Of a DNA stretch of 64,000 bases, positions 1-8,004 are shown in pieces. The DNA is from Leifsonia sp. TF02-11. GTDB lineage: Bacteria > Actinomycetota > Actinomycetes > Actinomycetales > Microbacteriaceae. The first letter of the stretch is position 1, and each line of letters opens with the position of its first letter. The stretch spans positions 248,001-312,000 of the forward strand of contig NZ_JAGEKP010000008.1 of assembly GCF_017565305.1 (NCBI RefSeq), in the 5' to 3' direction. Below the pieces are notes generated by a model, which was not told the DNA's origin, searched no databases, and was given only the letters and a program-made list of their open reading frames with translations. A program made the position numbers and the translations under genes.

Positions 1-887
1 CGCTGGGCGCTCTGGCGCGGCTGCTGATCGCCGTGGCCACGTTCGCCGTGCTGTGGCTGGTGTGGCGCTGGGGTCTCGCACGCTCGCTGGTGACGCCGGC
101 GCGCGCCTCCTCGCGGGTGCGCGCGCAGGGCAAGCTGGGGTGGTTCGGAATCTTCCCCGGCAACGCGTGGGGGGCGATCGCGGCCCGATGCCTGACCTAC
201 TGGTTCCGCGATCCGCGCTACCTGCGCCAGCTCCTGGTGATTCCGCTCATGCCGGTGCTGTTCTGGTTCTACTCCAGCCTCAACCACGCCGGCGGCCTCC
301 TCGTGATCGGTGCGCCCGTCGTCGCGTTCTCGCTGGGCATCGGGATGATCGCCGACGTCTCGTACGACTCGACAGCCTTCACGCTGCACGTCGCCAAGGC
401 GGTGCCCGGCCGCGCCGACCGCTGGGGCCGCGCGGCCGCGATGCTCTCGTTCGCGGTGCCCGCCGTCGTGCTCATCGCACTGTTCGCCGCGGCGATCGGC
501 GACGGCTGGCACATCCTCCCCGGGCTGCTCGGGCTCTCCCTCGGCATCCTGCTGACCGGCGCGGCCGTGTGCGCCGTGACCTCGGCGCGGCTGGTGTTCC
601 CCGTGCCGGAGCCCGGCGACAACCCGTTCCGTTCGCGGCCGGGGGCGAACATCTCGCTCATCGGACCGACCTTCGCCGCGTGGGGGGTGATCGCGGTGCT
701 CTGCCTGCCGGAGATCGCGCTCTTCGTCATCGCGCTCATCACCGGCGACGCGCTCTGGGGCTGGGCGGCACTCCTCGTCGGCGTCGCGCTGGGCGGCGTG
801 CTCGTCGGCGTCGGCGTGCGCGTCGGCGGCAGCATCCTCGACGCCCGCTCACCCGAGCTGCTGCTGCAACTGCGCAAGGACGCCTGA
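1..887 (+). CDS. Multi-pass membrane protein, ABC-2-permease-like, 5'-truncated by window edge
   Basis: The reading frame is already open at base 3 (Leu-Gly-Ala-Leu-Ala), so the true start lies upstream of the window. The visible part, just over 290 residues, is a hydrophobic protein with several membrane segments separated by short basic loops (for example around YWFRDPRYLRQLL). It ends in LLLQLRKDA. The style resembles large integral-membrane permease subunits of ABC-2-type exporters, but no diagnostic motif is visible and the partner ATPase would lie outside the window. The first usable ATG/GTG inside the window (base 33) is probably internal. Function is inferred only from hydrophobicity. 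Confidence 0.6.
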   Translation, partial: LGALARLLIAVATFAVLWLVWRWGLARSLVTPARASSRVRAQGKLGWFGIFPGNAWGAIAARCLTYWFRDPRYLRQLLVIPLMPVLFWFYSSLNHAGGLLVIGAPVVAFSLGIGMIADVSYDSTAFTLHVAKAVPGRADRWGRAAAMLSFAVPAVVLIALFAAAIGDGWHILPGLLGLSLGILLTGAAVCAVTSARLVFPVPEPGDNPFRSRPGANISLIGPTFAAWGVIAVLCLPEIALFVIALITGDALWGWAALLVGVALGGVLVGVGVRVGGSILDARSPELLLQLRKDA

Positions 888-933
888 GGCGGCCTGCCTC
901 GACGGGTCGGCGGCGACCGCCTAGGCTGACCGC

Positions 934-1488
934 ATGGGCAGCATCGCAGTGCACGAGTTCGTCTCGCTCGACGGCGTCTTCGAAGACCCGAGCTGGACGC
1001 TGGACTACGGGTTCGATCCGGAGATGGGCGAGGACATCGGCCGCATCGCGAACCCGTCGGATGCGATCCTGCTCGGTAGGCGAACCTTCGAGATGTTTGC
1101 GCCGGTCTGGTCGAAGCGCACGGTGCAGGACGACCCTGGCGCTCCGTTCTTCAACGACAGCCAGAAGCTGGTGGTCTCCTCCACGCTCGACGACGCGGCG
1201 GTGGAGGCGGCCTGGGCGAACTCGCGATCGTTGGGCGGCTACGACGCGGAACGGCTCCGCGAGGTGAAGCAGAGCCGCAGCGGACTGTACATCAGCGGCA
1301 GCGGTACGCTCGTGCGGGCCTTGCTGGCCGATGGGCTGGTGGACGCGCTTCATCTCTTCGTCTATCCCGTCGTCCGCGGAACCGGCGCCCGCCTGTTCCC
1401 GGAAGGCATCGCGGAGTCCCGGTTGCGGCTGCGTCAGCACGACGCGTACGCGAACGGTGTCCTCCACCTGCTCTACTCACCGGCCTGA
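934..1488 (+). CDS. Dihydrofolate reductase / RibD C-terminal family protein
   Basis: 184 residues. The N-terminus (HEFVSLDGVFEDP), the central LLGRRTFEMFAPVW and the C-terminal GSGTLVRALLADGLVD block are typical of the stand-alone RibD_C/DHFR-like fold, an NADPH-binding reductase family of mostly unassigned substrate. There is no deaminase domain, so this is not the riboflavin enzyme RibD itself. A -10-like TAGGCT (922-927) lies exactly 6 bases before the ATG and no Shine-Dalgarno is visible, which suggests a leaderless mRNA. It stands alone between the truncated permease gene and the ABC exporter pair. Confidence 0.85.
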   Translation: MGSIAVHEFVSLDGVFEDPSWTLDYGFDPEMGEDIGRIANPSDAILLGRRTFEMFAPVWSKRTVQDDPGAPFFNDSQKLVVSSTLDDAAVEAAWANSRSLGGYDAERLREVKQSRSGLYISGSGTLVRALLADGLVDALHLFVYPVVRGTGARLFPEGIAESRLRLRQHDAYANGVLHLLYSPA

Positions 1489-1703
1489 TCTCCACAGATC
1501 TCGAATTGCGGTCACGCTGTGACCGTTGTCCTGCCTAGCGTTGTCGTATCGGGTGGGAGTCGCCTCGGCAGAGGCGAATGTCCGTCGTCCGCGCTACCGT
1601 TAGGTGCTGTACGGGGGGTTTCGCACAGCGCCGAGTCGGTCGGGTCGATGGCGGCGCGCTCACCCGTCCCACAATTCCACCGGAAAACGAACCAGGGATC
1701 ATC

Positions 1704-3434
1704 GTGACTCTTCTTCGATTGGCGCTGCGGTACATCCGCCCCTACTGGGGTGCGGTCGCCGCGGTCGTCGTCCTGCAGCTCATCGCCACCATCGCGGCGC
1801 TCTACCTGCCGACGTTGAACGCCAGCATCATCGACAAGGGTGTCGTCACGGGCGACACCGACTTCATCTGGCGCACCGGCGGCATGATGCTGATCGTCTG
1901 CTTCGTGCAGGTCGTCGCCGCCATCACGGCGACCTACTTCGGTGCGCGCGCCTCGATGTCGCTGGGCCGCGACATCCGGCGCTCGTTCTACCGCAAGGTC
2001 GACTCGCTTCCGGCACTCGATCTCGCACGCTGGGGCATGCCGACGCTGATCACGCGCAACACCAACGACGTCCAGCAGGTGCAGATGCTCGTGCTGATGA
2101 CGCTCAACTTCATGGTGTCCACGCCGATCATGTGCATCGCCGGCATCATCCTGGCCGTGCAGGTCGACGCCGCGCTGTCGTGGCTGATCTGGGTCTCCGT
2201 CGCCGTGCTGTTCGTCGTCGTCGGCATCCTGGTCTGGCTGCTGCTGCCCATGTTCCGCGTGATGCAAGACCGCATCGACGGCGTGAACGGCGTCATCCGC
2301 GAGCAGATCGTCGGCATCCGTGTCATCCGTGCCTTCGTGCGCGAACGCTTCGAGACGGCGCGCTACGACGACGCGAACACCGCGCTCACCCGCATCTCGG
2401 TGAAGGTCGGCAACGTCTTCGTGCTGATGTTCCCGCTGATCATGCTCATCCTGAACGCCGCCACCGTCGCCGTCCTCTGGTTCGGCGGCCAGCGCGTCGG
2501 CGCCGGCGACATCCAGATCGGCGCCCTGACCGCCTTCCTGCAGTACCTGCTGCAGATCCTGGTCGCGGTCATGATGGGCGTGTTCATGGCCATGATGATC
2601 CCGCGCGCGATGGTCTGCGCCGAGCGCATCGACGAGGTGCTCAGCGCGACGCCGTCGACGGGTGCCGCTGACGGCCCTGGAGCGCTTCCGGCCGACGGGC
2701 GCGTCGAGGTCGCGGGTGTGACCTTCGGGTACCCCGGAGCCGAGAAGCCGGTGCTGAGCGACGTGAGCTTCACGGCGGAGCCCGGGCGTGTGACCGCGAT
2801 CGTCGGCTCGACCGGTTCGGGCAAGTCGACGCTCGTCTCGGTGATCGCCGACCTCTTCACCCCGCAGAGCGGGCACGTGCGCATCGGCGGCGTTCCGGTC
2901 GACTCCCTGAGCCGGGAGCAGCTCTCGGGAGTGCTGGGCCTGGTGCCGCAGAAACCGTACCTCTTCTCCGGCACGGTGGCGAGCAACCTCCGGTTCGGCC
3001 GGCCGTCGGCGACCGACGAGGAGCTGTGGCAGGCTCTGCGCGTCGCGCAGGCGGAAGACTTCGTCCGCGCCAAGGAGCACGGCCTCGACGAGCGCATCGC
3101 CCAGGGCGGCACCAACGTCTCCGGAGGCCAGCGTCAGCGTCTCTGCATCGCCAGGGCGCTCGTCGCGCAGCCCAAGGTCCTGCTGTTCGACGACTCGTTC
3201 TCTGCGCTCGACGTCGCGACCGATGCCCGGCTTCGAGAGGCCCTCGCAGAGTCCACGGGCGACACGACGATGATCGTGGTGGCGCAGCGCGTCTCGACGA
3301 TCCGCGAAGCCGACCAGATCATCGTGCTCGACGACGGACGGGTCGTCGGGCGCGGCACCCACGACGAACTGCTGGAGACGAGCGAGACGTATCGCGAGAT
3401 CGTCGAGTCGCAGCTGAGCCTGGAGGTGGCCTGA
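1704..3434 (+). CDS. ABC exporter half-transporter, degenerate-site subunit
   Basis: 576 residues from the GTG at 1704, chosen because AGGGA lies just upstream and the protein then starts at the first membrane helix; an in-frame start at 1578 would add about 42 non-hydrophobic residues. Domains: six-helix exporter membrane domain (about 1-310), then an ATP-binding domain with Walker A GSTGSGKS near residue 370 and signature NVSGGQRQRL near 470. Walker B reads VLLFDDSFSALD: the catalytic Glu is replaced by Asp. This marks the non-canonical ATP site of a heterodimeric exporter of the LmrCD/TM287-288 type. The partner follows after one base. Substrate unknown; multidrug or lipid export is likely. 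Confidence 0.9.
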   Translation: MTLLRLALRYIRPYWGAVAAVVVLQLIATIAALYLPTLNASIIDKGVVTGDTDFIWRTGGMMLIVCFVQVVAAITATYFGARASMSLGRDIRRSFYRKVDSLPALDLARWGMPTLITRNTNDVQQVQMLVLMTLNFMVSTPIMCIAGIILAVQVDAALSWLIWVSVAVLFVVVGILVWLLLPMFRVMQDRIDGVNGVIREQIVGIRVIRAFVRERFETARYDDANTALTRISVKVGNVFVLMFPLIMLILNAATVAVLWFGGQRVGAGDIQIGALTAFLQYLLQILVAVMMGVFMAMMIPRAMVCAERIDEVLSATPSTGAADGPGALPADGRVEVAGVTFGYPGAEKPVLSDVSFTAEPGRVTAIVGSTGSGKSTLVSVIADLFTPQSGHVRIGGVPVDSLSREQLSGVLGLVPQKPYLFSGTVASNLRFGRPSATDEELWQALRVAQAEDFVRAKEHGLDERIAQGGTNVSGGQRQRLCIARALVAQPKVLLFDDSFSALDVATDARLREALAESTGDTTMIVVAQRVSTIREADQIIVLDDGRVVGRGTHDELLETSETYREIVESQLSLEVA

Positions 3435-3435
3435 G

Positions 3436-5499
3436 ATGGCCCGCGCGAAGAACGACAAGACGGCGAAGAACCGCACGGCGAAGAACCGGGCGGGCGGTGC
3501 GTCCGAAGCGCGGGATGGCGTACTCACCGAGGCCGGCGTGGAGACCGCGATCGAAGAACTCGAGCTCGAGTACGAGTACGAGCCGACGGAGTCCGACGGC
3601 GACATGTTCGGAGGGACACCGGCCAAGAAGGCGGAGCACTTCTGGCCGTCCTTCAAGCGCCTCCTCGGCCTCCTGAAGCCCGAGTGGCTGGGCATGACCT
3701 TCGTCACCCTTCTCGTGATCATCTCGGTGGCGCTCATCGTGATCGCGCCGAAGGTGCTCGGCAGCGCGACAGACGTCATCTTCAAGGGTGCCGTCGGCAC
3801 GATCACGCCGAACGGGCTGGTCCCCGGCCACGGCATCGACTTCATCGAGCTCGGCCGCCTGCTCACGATCGTGCTCGCGATGTACGTCGCGGCCTCGCTG
3901 CTCCAGTGGTGGCAGGGCTACATTCTGAACGCGCTCGTGATGCGGGTGGTCTACCGACTGCGCGCCGACGTCGAGACGAAGCTCAACCGGCTGCCGCTCA
4001 GCTACTTCGACACCCGCCAGCGCGGTGACCTGATGTCGCGCGTGACCAACGACGTCGACAATATCCAGACGGCGCTGCAGCAGGCCTTCTCGCAGCTGAT
4101 CCAGTCGGTGCTGACGGTCATCGGCATCGGCATCATGATGTTCATCGTGTCGTGGCAGCTCGCGCTCATCGCGCTGATCTCGATCCCACTCTCCGGTGTG
4201 ATCGCCGGCGTGATCGGCACCCGCTCGCAGAAGCTGTTCAAGCAGCAGTGGAGCTCGACCGGTGCGCTCAACGGGCACATCGAGGAGTCGTACTCGGGTC
4301 TCGACCTGGTGCGCGCCTTCGGCCGCGACGCGGTCATGCTCGAGGAGTTCGACTCCCGCAACGACAAGCTGTGGAAGTCGACGGTCGGCGCCCAGTTCGT
4401 CTCGGGCATGATCATGCCCGCGATGAACTTCGTCTCCTACCTGTCGTACGTGCTGATCGCCGTCGTCGGCGGCCTCCGCGTCGCCTCCGGTCAGATGACG
4501 ATCGGCGACGCGACGGCGTTCATCCAGTACTCGCGCGAGTTCTCGCAGCCGATCGGCCAGATCGCGGGCATGGCCAACATGCTCCAGTCGGGCGTCGCGT
4601 CGGCCGAGCGCACGTTCGAGTTCCTCGACGCCAAGGAGCAGTCGGCCGACACCGAGACGCAGCATCTGCCCTCGCGGGCCGACGGCCGCGTCGAGCTCGA
4701 CGGCGTCGACTTCTCCTACGACCCCGAGACGGAACTGATCCGGGACCTCTCGCTCTCGGTCGAGCCCGGTCACACGGTCGCGATCGTCGGGCCGACGGGA
4801 GCGGGCAAGACCACGCTGGTGAACCTCATCATGCGGTTCTACGAGCTGAACGGCGGCACGATCCGCCTCGACGGCATCGACACCACCGAGCTGTCGCGGG
4901 CGGAGCTCCGCGGCCAGGTCGGGATGGTGCTGCAGGACGCCTGGCTGTTCTCGGGCACCATCCGCGAGAACATCCGTTACGGCCGGCTCGATGCCACCGA
5001 CGAGGAGGTAATCGAGGCCGCGAAGGCGACCATGGTCGACCGGTTCGTGCGCCAGCTGCCCGACGGCTACGACACCATGATCGACGCCGACGGCGGCAAC
5101 GTCTCGGCAGGCGAGCGTCAGCTGCTGACGATCGCGCGCGCATTCATCGCCAACCCGTCGCTGCTCATCCTCGACGAGGCGACGTCGTCGGTCGACACCC
5201 GCACCGAGCTGCTGGTGCAGCACGCGATGGCGGCGTTGCGCAGCGACCGCACGTCGTTCGTGATCGCGCACCGCTTGTCGACCATCCGTGACGCGCACAC
5301 GATCCTCGTCATGGAGCACGGCCGCATCGTCGAGCAGGGCGACCACGCGACACTCCTCGCCAAGAAGGGTGCCTACTACGACCTCTACATGACGCAGTTC
5401 CGCGGCGCGGCGGCAGAGGAGGACGAGGCACAGCCCGACACCGCGGGCGCGACACCGGCCGCCGAGGATGCCGGAGAGTCCGAGGTCGCCAACGCCTGA
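3436..5499 (+). CDS. ABC exporter half-transporter, catalytic-site subunit
   Basis: 687 residues. A charged, Glu-rich N-terminal extension of about 70 residues precedes the six-helix membrane domain; the nucleotide-binding domain has Walker A GPTGAGKTT, Walker B LLILDEATSSVD with the catalytic Glu intact, and an H-loop in FVIAHRLST. Its signature is NVSAGERQLL instead of LSGGQ, so the degenerate signature here pairs with the Asp-substituted Walker B of the upstream subunit to form one inactive site. The start ATG is one base after the previous stop, so the two are co-translated and should form an obligate heterodimer. An acidic Ala/Glu tail ends the protein. Confidence 0.92.
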   Translation: MARAKNDKTAKNRTAKNRAGGASEARDGVLTEAGVETAIEELELEYEYEPTESDGDMFGGTPAKKAEHFWPSFKRLLGLLKPEWLGMTFVTLLVIISVALIVIAPKVLGSATDVIFKGAVGTITPNGLVPGHGIDFIELGRLLTIVLAMYVAASLLQWWQGYILNALVMRVVYRLRADVETKLNRLPLSYFDTRQRGDLMSRVTNDVDNIQTALQQAFSQLIQSVLTVIGIGIMMFIVSWQLALIALISIPLSGVIAGVIGTRSQKLFKQQWSSTGALNGHIEESYSGLDLVRAFGRDAVMLEEFDSRNDKLWKSTVGAQFVSGMIMPAMNFVSYLSYVLIAVVGGLRVASGQMTIGDATAFIQYSREFSQPIGQIAGMANMLQSGVASAERTFEFLDAKEQSADTETQHLPSRADGRVELDGVDFSYDPETELIRDLSLSVEPGHTVAIVGPTGAGKTTLVNLIMRFYELNGGTIRLDGIDTTELSRAELRGQVGMVLQDAWLFSGTIRENIRYGRLDATDEEVIEAAKATMVDRFVRQLPDGYDTMIDADGGNVSAGERQLLTIARAFIANPSLLILDEATSSVDTRTELLVQHAMAALRSDRTSFVIAHRLSTIRDAHTILVMEHGRIVEQGDHATLLAKKGAYYDLYMTQFRGAAAEEDEAQPDTAGATPAAEDAGESEVANA

Positions 5500-5572
5500 G
5501 CGATGCGATACACCGTTTGCTTCGAGAAGTGAACGAGTTGTGGGGCGCGGGGACTGGTCGTAGAACAGCTGT

Positions 5573-5869
5573 GTGACGATCGATCCCCGCGCTTCGCTTC
5601 CTCCCGCACCCGACTACGAGTACGGCGGCCACGCCGTCCGGATCGTGCCCGAGCCCGGGTCGGAGACGCGCTGGCGCGTGCTCGAAGACGACGGCTACTT
5701 CGGAATCGTGGCAGCGGCCGAGCCGGTGAAGGGCGAACCGGAGGTTCACTTCGCCGTGCACTTCGCCGGCGAGGAGGACATCCCGCCGACCAAGGTGGTG
5801 CCGCTGTGGACCACCGCCGTCGAGTTCCTGCTGGACGCCGGGGAACCGCAGCGGCCTCCCGTCACCTGA
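5573..5869 (+). CDS. Small conserved hypothetical protein
   Basis: 98 residues from a GTG. Soluble and acidic, with no membrane segment or cysteine; the middle (GEPEVHFAVHFAGEEDIPPTK) alternates hydrophobic and charged residues as in a small beta-rich fold. I do not recognise a named family. A TAGAAC hexamer six bases before the GTG is a weak leaderless-type -10. The gene faces the HesB-like gene across a strong hairpin at 5922-5948. Confidence 0.6.
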   Translation: MTIDPRASLPPAPDYEYGGHAVRIVPEPGSETRWRVLEDDGYFGIVAAAEPVKGEPEVHFAVHFAGEEDIPPTKVVPLWTTAVEFLLDAGEPQRPPVT

Positions 5870-5921
5870 GCGGCTCGCGACGCCCGCCTCCCATCGTTCC
5901 TTCCACCCGGTGCGCAAGGGA

Positions 5922-5948
5922 CGGCCCCGGTGCGATGCACCGGGGCCG
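5922..5948. terminator. Bidirectional hairpin between convergent genes
   Basis: Perfect 12-bp GC-rich stem (CGGCCCCGGTGC / GCACCGGGGCCG) with a GAT loop, between a plus-strand gene ending at 5869 and a minus-strand gene ending at 5974. There is no T tract, so it would act as a GC-type hairpin terminator or RNA 3'-end stabiliser in both directions. Confidence 0.7.
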
Positions 5949-5973
5949 CCGTGTTCGCGTGTCGCGCAGCGCG

Positions 5974-6255
5974 TCAGGCGAGTGCGCCGATGGCGAAGCT
6001 CACCGCGCCCTGTTCGTCCACCTGTGCGTCGAGCACCTTGTCGTCGAGGGCGACCGCCGCGCCCGGCTCGAGGAACAGCCGCGCACCGCCGGACTCGACC
6101 ACCTGATCGGCGGGCTCCGGTGTCGGCGCGACGGCTGCCGCGAAGGCGGTGTTCTCCGGGTTGCTGCTGCTGATGCGCAGGCCGGCGTCGTCCTCCGGCG
6201 CCTGATCCGTGAGGGTCTTGACGATCGTGCTGGCGTTCTCGGTCAGGGTGAGCAC
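5974..6255 (-). CDS. HesB/IscA-like protein lacking all cysteines
   Basis: 93 residues starting MLTLTENASTIVKTL. Length, N-terminus and glycine pattern (GARLFLEPGAA) resemble the HesB/IscA A-type Fe-S carrier fold common in actinobacteria. Canonical A-type carriers bind clusters through three cysteines, but this protein has no cysteine at all, so it cannot ligate Fe-S in that way. It is presumably a structural or regulatory derivative. GAAAGGAG lies just upstream of the ATG. Fold assignment is moderately sure, function is unknown. Confidence 0.6.
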   Translation of the reverse strand: MLTLTENASTIVKTLTDQAPEDDAGLRISSSNPENTAFAAAVAPTPEPADQVVESGGARLFLEPGAAVALDDKVLDAQVDEQGAVSFAIGALA

Positions 6256-6359
6256 GAGCTCTCCTTTCGTTGTTCCTCCAGGAGCCGCCCACGTTCCCGC
6301 GGCCCGAGCGATCGCGCAACCCGGTTCGTCGCCATTGCCAGGAAACGCCCACGAAGCCG

Positions 6360-6902
6360 TCAGGCCAGGGCGGCGAGCACCTCCCGGTTGAAGGCGGGCA
6401 GATCGTCCGGCTTGCGTGACGAGATCACCGTGAACGCGCCGGAGTCGACCACGACCTCCTCGTCGACCCAGGTCGCGCCCGCGTTGCGATAGTCGGTCTG
6501 CAGGCTCGGCCAGCTGGTCAGCGTGCGGCCGCCGACCACTCCCGCCTCGATGAGCACCCAGCCGCCGTGACAGATCACCGCGATCGGTTTGCCCGCTTCG
6601 GCGAACCCCTTCACCAGAGCGACGGCGTCCGGGAACGTCCGCACCTGGTCACCGTTCGCAACGCCGCCGGGAAGGACGAGCAGGTCGAAATCGTCCGGCG
6701 AGGCGTCCCCGAGCGTGAGGTCGACGGGAAACTCCTCGGCCGGGGTCAGATGGTTGAAGGCGCGGACGCTGCCGGCCTCCTTCGAGATCAGTTTCGCGGT
6801 GGCGCCGGCCTCCGTGACCGCTTTCCACGGTTCCACCAGCTCGGCCTGCTCGATCCCCTCCGGCCCCACCAGGAAGGCGACCCGCTTGTCTTCGTAACTC
6901 AT
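6360..6902 (-). CDS. DJ-1/PfpI family class I amidotransferase-like protein
   Basis: 180 residues; the ATG at 6902 is preceded by AAGGAG. The nucleophile elbow AVICHGGW holds the family cysteine (C-H-G), with LVLPGGVANGD as the upstream glycine-rich strand and an early Glu (GPEGIEQAEL) at the expected acidic position. This is the pattern of PfpI/YhbO-type stress proteins, reported as proteases, chaperones or glyoxal-damage deglycases. It is divergent from the aldo/keto reductase at 6958, whose start is 56 bases away, and both may share a carbonyl-stress role. Confidence 0.88.
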   Translation of the reverse strand: MSYEDKRVAFLVGPEGIEQAELVEPWKAVTEAGATAKLISKEAGSVRAFNHLTPAEEFPVDLTLGDASPDDFDLLVLPGGVANGDQVRTFPDAVALVKGFAEAGKPIAVICHGGWVLIEAGVVGGRTLTSWPSLQTDYRNAGATWVDEEVVVDSGAFTVISSRKPDDLPAFNREVLAALA

Positions 6903-6957
6903 GTCTTCTCCTTTCGTCTCCCCCATCCGTACGCCGATGCCGGGGCAGAATGAACCC

Positions 6958-7782
6958 ATGGCCAACATCCCCCAGATCGCGCTCAACGACGGCTCGGCGA
7001 TCCCCCAGCTCGGGTTCGGCGTCTACAAGATCCCCGAGGACGAGACGGTCGATGCCGTGCTCGCCGCGCTCGACGCGGGCTACCGGCACATCGACACCGC
7101 GTCGTTCTACGAGAACGAGCGCGGCGTCGGAGAGGCGGTGCGACGCAGCGGGCTCGACCGCGACGAGGTGTACGTGACGACGAAGGTCTGGTGGACCGAG
7201 AACGGCTACGACGCCACGCTGCGTTCGTTCGACGCCAGTCTCGAGCGGCTCGGTTTCGAATCGGTCGACCTGTTCCTCATCCACTGGCCGGCGCCCGCGC
7301 ACAACCGCTACGTCGACTCCTGGCGTGCGCTGGAGCGGTTGCAGGCGGAGGGGCGAGCGCGTTCCATCGGGGTCGCCAACTTCCACATCCACCACCTGCA
7401 GCGCCTTTCGACCGAGACGGGCACCGTCCCCGCGGTCAACCAGGTGGAGTTGCACCCGTGGTTGCCGCAGGAGGAGGTCCGCGCCTACGACGCCGCTCAG
7501 GGGATCGTCACCGAGGCGTGGTCGCCGCTCGCCCGCGGTCGCGTGCTGGACGACCCGGTGCTCGCGCGGCTCGCCGCCAAGCACGGCGTCACACCGGCGC
7601 AGGTGGTCATCCGCTGGCAGTTGCAGTCGGGGAACGTGGTCATCCCGAAGTCGTCGACGCCGGAGCGCATCCGGCAGAACCTGGAGGTCTTCGACTTCGA
7701 GCTCGACGCCGACGACCTGGTCGCCGTCGCCTCCCTCGAATCGGGCGAGCGCACCGGCAAGGACCCCGACCACTTCAACTGA
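6958..7782 (+). CDS. Aldo/keto reductase
   Basis: 274 residues. The NADPH-dependent (alpha/beta)8-barrel family is shown by DAGYRHIDTASFYENE (catalytic Asp and Tyr), TTKVWWTENGYD (catalytic Lys), LIHWPAP (His), SIGVANFHIHHL and the C-terminal cofactor loop VVIPKSSTPERIRQN. Closest in style to 2,5-diketo-D-gluconate reductase-type AKR5 enzymes. CAGAAT lies six bases before the ATG and could be a weak leaderless -10. Divergently arranged with the DJ-1-like gene. Confidence 0.92.
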   Translation: MANIPQIALNDGSAIPQLGFGVYKIPEDETVDAVLAALDAGYRHIDTASFYENERGVGEAVRRSGLDRDEVYVTTKVWWTENGYDATLRSFDASLERLGFESVDLFLIHWPAPAHNRYVDSWRALERLQAEGRARSIGVANFHIHHLQRLSTETGTVPAVNQVELHPWLPQEEVRAYDAAQGIVTEAWSPLARGRVLDDPVLARLAAKHGVTPAQVVIRWQLQSGNVVIPKSSTPERIRQNLEVFDFELDADDLVAVASLESGERTGKDPDHFN

Positions 7783-7788
7783 CCCGCC

Positions 7789-7999
7789 GCAGGTAACGGA
7801 GGACATCCGCCCCGAAATCGGCCCTGATCGCAGGTAACGGAGGACATCCGCTCGCGACCGAGCCCGATCTCCTCCGTTAGCCACGGCCGCCCGCGCCCGC
7901 GCCGATGCAGGTAACGGAGGACATCCGCTCGCGAGCCGGCCCAACCTCCTCCGTTGCCTGCGCCCCAGCGGCGCTGAAGCGCGGAACTCCTCCGTTGCC
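7789..7999. repeat. REP-like cluster: three direct and three inverted copies of a GGTAACGGAGGA unit
   Basis: The unit GCAGGTAACGGAGGACATCC recurs at 7789, 7830 and 7907; the last two copies are identical over 28 bases and continue into GCTCGCGA. The reverse form TCCTCCGTTRSC occurs near 7868-7881, 7947-7958 and 7988-7999. Copies at 7907 and 7944-7961 pair over 14 of 15 bases, so the region can fold into long hairpins. It lies between two convergent genes with no coding potential of its own. Probably a repetitive extragenic palindrome that may also terminate both transcripts. Confidence 0.8.
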
Positions 8000-8004
8000 G
8001 ACGG

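Noticed and set aside
1512-5346. Long minus-strand frames opposite the ABC exporter pair
   Set aside because: They lack recognisable domains and lie exactly antisense to two well-supported ABC genes.
7789-7934. Considered a CRISPR array because of three identical direct repeats
   Set aside because: Spacings are unequal (about 20 and 50 bases), inverted copies are present, and no cas genes are nearby.
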